Assembly: GCA_963855995.1 (NCBI GenBank)
Contig: OY979724.1
Location: forward strand, 12,756,032 to 12,820,031
Direction of reading: 5' to 3'
Length of the DNA stretch: 64,000 nucleotides
DNA from: Muricea muricata
Lineage: Eukaryota; Cnidaria; Anthozoa; Malacalcyonacea; Plexauridae
The translations under genes and the position numbers were made by a program. This document shows, piece after piece, positions 56,985-64,000 of this stretch. A model generated the notes under the pieces. The model was not told the DNA's origin, searched no databases, and saw only the letters and a list, made by a program, of their open reading frames with translations. The number at the start of each line of letters is the position of its first letter. Positions within the stretch are counted from its first letter, which is position 1.

Positions 56985-57066
56985 AATGACAAGAAATGAT
57001 AGACTGAATTCTGAAATAATGTAAATAGACATTATTTCAGAATTCAGTCTATCATTTCTTGTCATT
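56985..57066 (-). other. Perfect 38-bp inverted repeat hairpin just after the GPCR stop codon
   Basis: Arms 56985-57022 and 57029-57066 are exact reverse complements, with a 6-nt loop (AAATAG). The stem begins 3 nt beyond the GPCR TAG (57072-57070), so it lies in the 3' UTR if the transcript extends. It could be a microRNA-like or siRNA-like hairpin, a very small palindromic insertion, or an assembly foldback. Confidence 0.85.
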
Positions 57067-57069
57067 CTT

Positions 57070-58371
57070 CTACACTGTGCTAGTTTGGTTCCAAATCCTT
57101 TTACCATTTCTGCGCTTATCTACTTTCTCCAAGTCTGTGAATGCCATATTTGGTTTGGATTTGTACCAGGCCCTTATCTGCTGGGTTGCTGGCACTGGAC
57201 TGTCCCTGTGCGATGAATGAAAGTCAGCTGCAGACCTTTTAGTCATCTCCATAGCAACCCGACTGCTGGCAAGGCTTTTAGGTACCGGGGATTTTGGCCT
57301 ACTGTACGAAGTTCCTTCGTCCTTGAATTTGCACGGACAGTACTGCAGTAAATATGCGTAGACTTGCAATATTTTTTTGCGCAGTAAGCGGAAGTAAACG
57401 GGATTTCGTAGAATATACACCAAGGGATAGGTAGCTGAGCGGAGCCAGATGAAAAAACGATAAAAAAAAGAATTGAGTTCGCTTTTAGCCGATGACGGTG
57501 CAATAATGATAGGCAGGATAAATCCGTTGCAGATTAAGTACACCGTTATGATGAGTAGGGTTGTGAATGCCGATCTGGCGTAGGCATCGGCGGCCACGTG
57601 ATGTATATTGTAACTCACGCTCACCTGACGTCGATTTCGTAGCGCTGATTTTAAAATATAATAAAAACAGAATATGAGAATTAGAATTGGTACCCCAATA
57701 CAGATCACATTGAGTAAGAAGGTCACAATTACTGCCGGCGAAGGACTGTCGAGGTCGGTAAATATGCCTGGTGATTCTTGACAGTAAACAAGCCAGGCTA
57801 GAAAACGACTTTCGGAAACTGGTTCCAATGCAAATATAGAGCCCCATGGCAAGGATGCGACTAATGCTACCAGCCATATCGCGCATATGACGATTTTTGC
57901 TTTCTTAGAAGTGATTTTATGATGAACTTTCTTCACAACTGCCAGGTATCGGTTCACAGCAATGGCTGTTAGACTCAGGAAGCTTGTGTTGAAAAAGAAG
58001 ACGTTTTCACAACCGATGAAGATGCATGTCTCCATGGAAAACGATGGCTCGCCTTCCATCTCCAGGACGTAAAATGATATGCCGAGACCTTGACAACTTG
58101 CAAAGAATTCCGAAACAATGTGAGAAATGACGAAGAAATTGGTCGTCGTCTGCATGCGATGATCCCTGAGGAAGAGAAATATCAACAAGCCATTTGCGAG
58201 CAAGGCAAATATCAAGACCATTGTTATAACGATGCTTTCGTAAAGTGGAACGTTGACCCCATTTGAGAGAGTGGCACTCGAACTACTGTCGTTCGAGGTA
58301 TTGGAGTTTGAGATACTGTCATTCAAAAATCTGCCATTCCAGCTATTGTTAGTCATGAACATCGCTGGCAT
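57070..58371 (-). CDS. Class A (rhodopsin-like) G protein-coupled receptor, orphan
   Basis: An intronless ORF of 433 residues. The extracellular N-terminus (1-44) is Ser/Asn-rich with several N-glycosylation sequons (NNS, NDS, NTS). Seven hydrophobic segments lie at about 46-68, 78-100, 112-138, 160-180, 213-237, 268-290 and 306-328. Cys116 and Cys197 can form the TM3-ECL2 disulfide. TM1 Asn60, Trp166 (TM4) and Pro228 (TM5) are present. Class A switches are altered: Asn-Arg-Tyr (140-142) for DRY, Glu88 at the usual TM2 Asp, no CWxP in TM6, and Tyr-Pro-Leu-Val-Tyr for NPxxY in TM7. The C-terminus ends TSTV, a class I PDZ ligand form. ATG 58371 is used; ATGs at codons 4 and 6 are alternatives. 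Ligand unknown. It lies between two HS3ST genes on the same strand. Confidence 0.88.
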   Translation of the reverse strand: MPAMFMTNNSWNGRFLNDSISNSNTSNDSSSSATLSNGVNVPLYESIVITMVLIFALLANGLLIFLFLRDHRMQTTTNFFVISHIVSEFFASCQGLGISFYVLEMEGEPSFSMETCIFIGCENVFFFNTSFLSLTAIAVNRYLAVVKKVHHKITSKKAKIVICAIWLVALVASLPWGSIFALEPVSESRFLAWLVYCQESPGIFTDLDSPSPAVIVTFLLNVICIGVPILILIFCFYYILKSALRNRRQVSVSYNIHHVAADAYARSAFTTLLIITVYLICNGFILPIIIAPSSAKSELNSFFYRFFIWLRSATYPLVYILRNPVYFRLLRKKILQVYAYLLQYCPCKFKDEGTSYSRPKSPVPKSLASSRVAMEMTKRSAADFHSSHRDSPVPATQQIRAWYKSKPNMAFTDLEKVDKRRNGKRIWNQTSTV

Positions 58372-59863
58372 TCACTTTGAATGTGTTTTAACGGTAACAA
58401 TTTACCAATGGCTCAAAGGGATTTGGAGTGCTGTTCTTTAGTGTAAGTCTTTTCGGTTTTGTCAAGCTGATTTCTGGCAACTACGTAAGATGTAATACAA
58501 TGACAGTCCTTTAATCGCTCAAATAAAGATGTCTTCAGTACAAATGTACAATGAACTTTTCCTTTTTCTTTGTCCCACCTTAATTGGTCTTGTCCGACGA
58601 TGCCTTTCAACGAGGGAAGTTGAAGGCAAAGACGTTTTTCTCTTCACAATATTTTTTCGCCGAAACGGATATCGTATTTTGACGTTTAGCTGACCATATC
58701 GCATTTAATATTCGACATGTTGAAGAGTGAAGAGACTGACTTGCCCTCCAATGTATAAGCCAAACTTTCGGAAGGCAAAATATGTCCTAATTTAAACACA
58801 GTGAAGATCTTGGTTGCTGAAGGATTAAAGTTTGTTATTCAACTTAATCATTTAGGAAATATTCCAATTCCAAATATAAAATGTGTACTTATTAATGCAT
58901 CACGTCTAGCACGTTTGATTAGTTTACATTTGTCGTTGTAACGAATGGATGTAATTATATACAACCAACAGAATTTTAATCCAATTCGCTGTTATCCAAT
59001 TGCAGAATTTAGTTACCGAGATCTTTTTTCATAAACAATCAAGCTTCGCAATACATCCGGCTCCTCGGCCTGCATTGATTGATCTTTTAATACAGCACGA
59101 TAACTTGTTCATACAGATTTGGTTTTTTCCTTCAATCAACTCTTTATTTATCACTTTGCCCCCACTATCCACTTCCACGATCTAGTTGTAACAGGTCAGC
59201 AGAGAATAAATCAATTTGATGTCTTCTGTGTAGCAACTGGAGTTACAGCATCTGTCAGTTATGTTTAATCTATACTTGTCTTTATACATTTGCTTTTGAA
59301 GTTGTGTATTAAATCATCCGTATATAAAAGTTTTTCTTCTAAGATATCGAGGCGTCGAGACCATTGAGTTCGCTTATCGATACCGTACTTCAATTTCGTT
59401 TAAAAGTGTTAAAAAACGCATGGCTTCAGACGCCTCTTTGCCAGAATGCAAACGTAGATATTAGAGTTCATAAATAGCTTGCGTCTTTTGGACCTGCAGC
59501 TGCGCTTTTGAATTACAGTCGTTTTGAAATTTAAATTCTGTGTACCCTCCAGCTGTCATTTGAATAAGACGTTGTCCTAGTAAACAATGAAATACCCGTC
59601 GACTTAATCTTCGATGCATGTATTTGAAATTTTTTCAGGAATTTTATTTCGCTTCTCTATCTTATGCAGGTCGGTCAAATCCAGGTTTGTTTTGTATGTA
59701 AAGTTACTAGTAATTTCTTTTTTCACATCTGGACTATGTCCGTATATGATGTGCCAGTGAGAGTTACTGTGTTGTGTGTGAGAATCAGTTGGGGGTCAGT
59801 AATACTTGTTCAAGTGAAAATTTAAAAACAGTGGGGCAAAATGATTTCACGAACAACACTGTA
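58372..59863. other. Intergenic, GPCR upstream side
   Basis: About 1.5 kb, A/T-rich. Only short ORFs (up to about 65 codons), none recognisable. The GPCR promoter should lie at the left end. Confidence 0.35.
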
Positions 59864-60069
59864 AAAAATGAACAACCTGTTCTGGCCTGATGAAAACAGC
59901 ATTGAACAGTGTTTGGCTGCCCACATTGTTCAAGATTGTCAAAAATATTGTTCAACATTGTTACACCTGATTTTGTTGTTGATAATATTGTTGACAACAT
60001 TGAACAATGTTGGCAGCAAAAGATTGTTCAATGCTGTTTTCATCAGGCCAGAACAGGTTGTTCATTTTT
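59864..60069. repeat. 206-bp foldback element, CAACAATGTTG family
   Basis: Near-perfect arms of about 50 bp: AAAAATGAACAACCTGTTCT...GGCCTGATGAAAACAGCATTGAACA at left and its complement at right, with inner CATTGTTCAA and TTGAACAATG pairs. Non-coding. Confidence 0.88.
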
Positions 60070-61068
60070 GGCTGTGTGCAACATACCAGGCTCGGCCAGC
60101 TTTATCTCATATGTCAGCGGCGAGAGGGCAATACGAGCCTCCCATGATGCAACGTGACCCTAAATCTCGTTCCCCACTTGAGCTCCCGCACAACCAGGTA
60201 AGGAACCGCGCGTGCTCTGGGAACGAGAAACAAAAAGGAGTGTGTTTGTTCAAACATTCTCTTACTCAGATTAAGGCTAAGTATTAATTGTCAAAAAGCC
60301 TCTCATATTAAGATACAGTCTTAATTTGAATGGCGCCCGAATCTTAATCTTAAACCTCGCCCCACCTCCTCCCCCGACTACCGGTTACACCTTTATCATA
60401 ATTTAAGGATGCATAGATGTGCAACTCGTGGTATTTCTTGTCTTACGTGGATGGCTTGGGTACGTCATACGCACGCTCATTTCTGGCAAGTACACATGCG
60501 AGATTTTATAAGAAATTAGATAAAGAAATGTTGAATAAACGGCGATTTTATGAAAACTTTCTGCTAGATTGCCACAGAAATACATGTATATAAAAAGAAG
60601 TTGCCCAATATATTTCAAGCAACAAATGAAGTTATGTGTTCCTGGTCGCCTATAAAACGGCAGACCATTTTTCTGTAATACATTCGTATTGAAATTCGAA
60701 CCAATGCACTTGCCAGAAATGCGTGGGGATATGACTAAATATATGACGTATTCCGTGAGACAGCGAAATCATAGGCGAAGTATACCCAGTTGCACATCTA
60801 GGTATCCTTAATCTTAAAGCTTTCGTTTATGTCTCACAAGCTTGTCTGATTATTACGGTGCATTAAAATTAAGGCTATGTTTTAATTTTTGCCGTTTTTA
60901 CAAGTCTTAGTTTTAGCAAGAGATCATGATGTTGATTAAAAACCAGTTTAATTTATACAAAATGTATGCTTACATTAATTAATGCAACATCTGATTAAAT
61001 AACCTCTCTAATATAAATATTGTCCCACGATCTATAAACACTTCCTTCCTTTCTGCCTTTGTAAACTG
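60070..61068. other. Intergenic, foldback to HS3ST-B 3' end
   Basis: About 1 kb with no recognisable coding sequence or repeat family. It probably includes the HS3ST-B 3' UTR. Confidence 0.35.
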
Positions 61069-62397
61069 TCATGGCCAACCGAAATTTCGTCCGAGTAACG
61101 CGTAGAGCTCTTCGTTAAACGGTCTAAAATAATCGCGAAGCAACGTTTCTGTCTCGTTCGAGACCAACACATGTGCCCTTCCTTTTGAGCTACTTAGACA
61201 TTGAAAATTAGTTATGTTATGACTTTTATACGGTTCGCTAATTTGTTTGTCAAAGCAGTAAAATCCCTTCGTCTCGTTATACACAAAATATTTCTTCTTA
61301 ATGAAAGGTGGGAGATCTAAAAATTCCTCAACTTTTTTCAACTCTTCATACGGTTGTTTTCTGAGACTCTCGCCGCTTACTACATGTATTTGACGGTTGA
61401 GCTCGAAATATCTCAGCCAGCGTTTCAAGTGCTTCGCATACACGCCAGTCTTGATTGCTCCCCATTGAGTGTTAACATATCGTTTTCCCTCTAAATCCGT
61501 CCTTATCGCCACGTCGTCAAAACTTCGTTTCAATTGAGCATCCTTCGTTTGTGTCTGTGTAAAATCTGAAATTGCACGTCTTGTTGGGTCGCGAATGATA
61601 ACAATTAGTTTCAGTTCTTTCGGCTTCAAAAGCTTGGAATATTCGAATACTTCTTTAGCCACGCCACTTGTCACAAAATAGCTTGGTGTTTTTTCCATCG
61701 TAATTTCGTTTTCGTAGCACAGTGGCATTTTATTTCGATACCATTCATAATTTTTGGTGTAATACCGATCGAAGTAGTGTATTTCAGGTCCGACGCTACA
61801 TATTTGAGGATGTAATTTAAGCATTTGTAAAAGGGCTCTGGTTCCTGCCTTCTTTACACCAATAATTAAAACATTTGGAAAACGCTTCTTCGGGGTTCCT
61901 TTCTTTCTGTAAATAGACGGCAAGCTTTCGTCAAAATCCGTGCCTAGCCCGTTCACAATTCTTTCTATAGTTTTCTCGTCATTCCTTAAAAATCTTCCGT
62001 CCAATTCATCGCCATCTTTAAATCCCCGTTTTTGTTGCTTGTCAAGCGACGGTTTTGTCACCGTGTACATTTCTAATTCATCCCAGGAATCGACCTCATC
62101 ACCAGTAGAAGCCTGTTCAACTGTACGTTGAGATGTACTGTCCTTTAGGTTTCTTTCGTATATTATATGTACATTTTCATTAAGATTTGTCTTCGAGTTT
62201 AATTGATGTTGACTGATCGATAAGAAACCAGTTAGGGAAACAACCGTGTTGGCAGCAATACTAGTTGTTGGTCGATGAGAAAAGTTAATAAGAAAAGCAT
62301 TTCGAACAGGAGTGTAACAAAATATTCCAGCTAACACAAACAGACACAGAATCACGGTACATACTTTACGTAGGCTCATTCGCCATCGCCGTATCAT
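61069..62397 (-). CDS. Heparan sulfate glucosamine 3-O-sulfotransferase (HS3ST), copy B
   Basis: A single-exon ORF of 442 residues from ATG 62397; ATG at codon 7 is a possible alternative start. The layout matches copy A: type II anchor (about 9-27), a long stem (about 28-170), 5'-PAPS loop GVKKAGTRALL (180-190), PEIHYFD with presumed catalytic Glu205, 3'-PAPS site IIRDPTRRAISDF (267-279), TGVYAKHLKRWL, a Cys381/Cys400 pair, SKGRAHV and the C-terminal RPFNEELYALLGRNFGWP. The segment between the paired cysteines is longer than in copy A (18 residues against 10). The two copies share the domain architecture and lack of introns but differ in stem sequence, so they are old paralogues rather than a fresh duplication. 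The GPCR lies between them. Confidence 0.94.
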   Translation of the reverse strand: MIRRWRMSLRKVCTVILCLFVLAGIFCYTPVRNAFLINFSHRPTTSIAANTVVSLTGFLSISQHQLNSKTNLNENVHIIYERNLKDSTSQRTVEQASTGDEVDSWDELEMYTVTKPSLDKQQKRGFKDGDELDGRFLRNDEKTIERIVNGLGTDFDESLPSIYRKKGTPKKRFPNVLIIGVKKAGTRALLQMLKLHPQICSVGPEIHYFDRYYTKNYEWYRNKMPLCYENEITMEKTPSYFVTSGVAKEVFEYSKLLKPKELKLIVIIRDPTRRAISDFTQTQTKDAQLKRSFDDVAIRTDLEGKRYVNTQWGAIKTGVYAKHLKRWLRYFELNRQIHVVSGESLRKQPYEELKKVEEFLDLPPFIKKKYFVYNETKGFYCFDKQISEPYKSHNITNFQCLSSSKGRAHVLVSNETETLLRDYFRPFNEELYALLGRNFGWP

Positions 62398-64000
62398 TTC
62401 GCATCGAATTAGCTAGACCACGTAAATTGCGTGCATATTATATCCCAACGAACAATATATCCTGGCATTCCCAAACAAGCCAGTTATCAGTTCGTAATAC
62501 TTGAAAAGACCAAGAAAAGATTATAGCTTTTTAACAGTGTCCAACACGATACCAAATGTAAACATACAAAATTATACCCTCGTACTCCCGTGAGTGAAGC
62601 CGTTCGAATTCAATGGGCCTTTTCAAATGTAAATTCTTTGAGTATATGCAAATTTATACAGCAAACGTTGACCGCAAACAACCCAAATAAACGCAAAACC
62701 GTTGTCAGTTTCTGTTGTTATGTTATACTCTTGTTCGTACATATTATTGCTACATTATTATGTGCAAAAAGTGTTAAACCCAAAAAGGGGTGTTTCGCAA
62801 ATAGTTAATAATAAAATTAACACAAAGCTTTTCTATACGGCTAACAAAGTGTGTAATTTATATTCTTTCATAATGGACATCATTGCAAGCCTGTATTGAC
62901 ATATAAAACAACGGTACTTTTAAGGCATAGACAATTTCACTCATCGCCGCAAATTCTAAGTAAACAACGCGAAAGATATGTTGAATATTGAAGAGCTCTT
63001 AATGCAGTGGAATTTATATGTGTTTATAAAGCGAAGGAACTATTCAATATTTAATTCAATTTGTGAATTTCACTAAAAACAGCTCATTGTTTATGCCATG
63101 TTTCCATGCTTCGCTACAATTTTCCCCACCCCCATCTTATTCATTTTTCGCACAGAACTTGAACCCTTCAGATCGTGCAGGAATAGAATTTTTCCTTGAT
63201 TACTTGACGAGGTGACTTGCTCATGTTTCGAGCAGACAAATGTTACGAGTCTGAACCATTCAAAACTTCATTCAACAATATCATAAAAGTCAATTCAAGT
63301 GGTTCGAAATAATGAACACTTCAGTGCAGACATTCCAATTATTTTATGTCAAGGGGGGCCTAACCAGCTTGGGAACTTGACCAAGTGACGGACGGACAGC
63401 TAGCTCAGCTGTCATGACCAGGGGCAGGTTGTATAAAAAAGTGATTAAAGCGATTAAGAGTTTGATACAACTGGCTCAAGCTTTTTAAACAATATTTAAA
63501 GCTGCTTTTTTTAGAAAGAACTGTCAAGATTAACCCAGCAAGGGTAGCCTGGGTAGTGCAATGTAGACATTAGTCACATAAGAGTCATTAACAAATATCA
63601 GTCCTCATTCGACTGAATCTCCTCTCCCCTCCCCACAATACAGTTCTCAGTCAACTTCTTATTAATACCTGCCAACGCGATGCTTACATTGAGAATTATA
63701 AATGAGTTTTCAGTAGATTCGCAATCAGTATGTAACTCTCAATTCATTTCTCAAAGTTTCTATCTTATAACGCAATAATTTCTTTCCTCCTCATTTTAAC
63801 ACCGATTTAGGTGTCGTACTTATTGTCGCGAAAAAGCCAAGCTTTTTTGCTCGCCATATAATCATCGTTTTCGGATGTTGCACCAACAAGACACGATAAC
63901 AATAATTACAGTTATGTTTATATGGAAGGAATGATTAGACTTGAAATATCACATACTCCGACACTCGAACCGACCTGACCGCGTATATGCAGAGCTCTGA
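62398..64000. other. Right-hand intergenic region
   Basis: About 1.6 kb upstream of HS3ST-B. Only short ORFs (72 codons or fewer) with no recognisable product. No tRNA, satellite or foldback element was detected. Confidence 0.35.

Overview
The window is nuclear DNA of an invertebrate animal. The genes are conserved metazoan orthologues split by many short GT-AG introns. The A/T-rich background, intron sizes and dense small foldback repeats fit a cnidarian such as a sea anemone or coral, but that placement is inference. I read ten protein-coding genes. For six multi-exon genes every exon junction was chained by hand and the codon phase closes across the whole chain; the RING gene is only partly resolved.

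Layout, left to right: (1) the last exon of an ATF7IP-type chromatin protein (+, 224-889). (2) mLST8, the WD40 subunit of TORC1/TORC2 (-, 1638-4867), which holds an AT-AC U12-type intron. (3) Exportin-6 (-, 5371 to about 16484). (4) Mitochondrial aconitase ACO2 (+, 16957-28664). (5) A RING/TRAF-type zinc-finger protein (+, 29132 to about 31115). (6) NUDT1/MTH1, an oxidised-nucleotide hydrolase (-, 31599-33161). (7) TECPR1, a dysferlin-domain/tectonin autophagy protein (+, 33508-48063). (8) An intronless heparan sulfate 3-O-sulfotransferase (-, 49366-50577). (9) An intronless class A GPCR (-, 57070-58371). (10) A second intronless 3-O-sulfotransferase (-, 61069-62397).

Two head-to-head pairs share short promoter intervals: XPO6/ACO2 (about 470 bp) and NUDT1/TECPR1 (346 bp). 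ATF7IP/mLST8, RING/NUDT1 and TECPR1/HS3ST-A are convergent. Shared functional themes are limited: mLST8 and TECPR1 both belong to growth and autophagy control, and ACO2 and NUDT1 both relate to mitochondrial or oxidative metabolism. The two sulfotransferases act on heparan sulfate in the Golgi.

Much of the remaining sequence is repeats: at least nine palindromic foldback (MITE-like) elements, a composite foldback carrying a tRNA-like module, a 115-bp satellite in introns of three genes, a 59-bp satellite with higher-order structure, a 77-bp array that seems to have grown inside a foldback element, and two very pure pentamer arrays (GTTGT/GTTGG and 113 units of GGAGT). No bacterial features or CRISPR arrays were seen.
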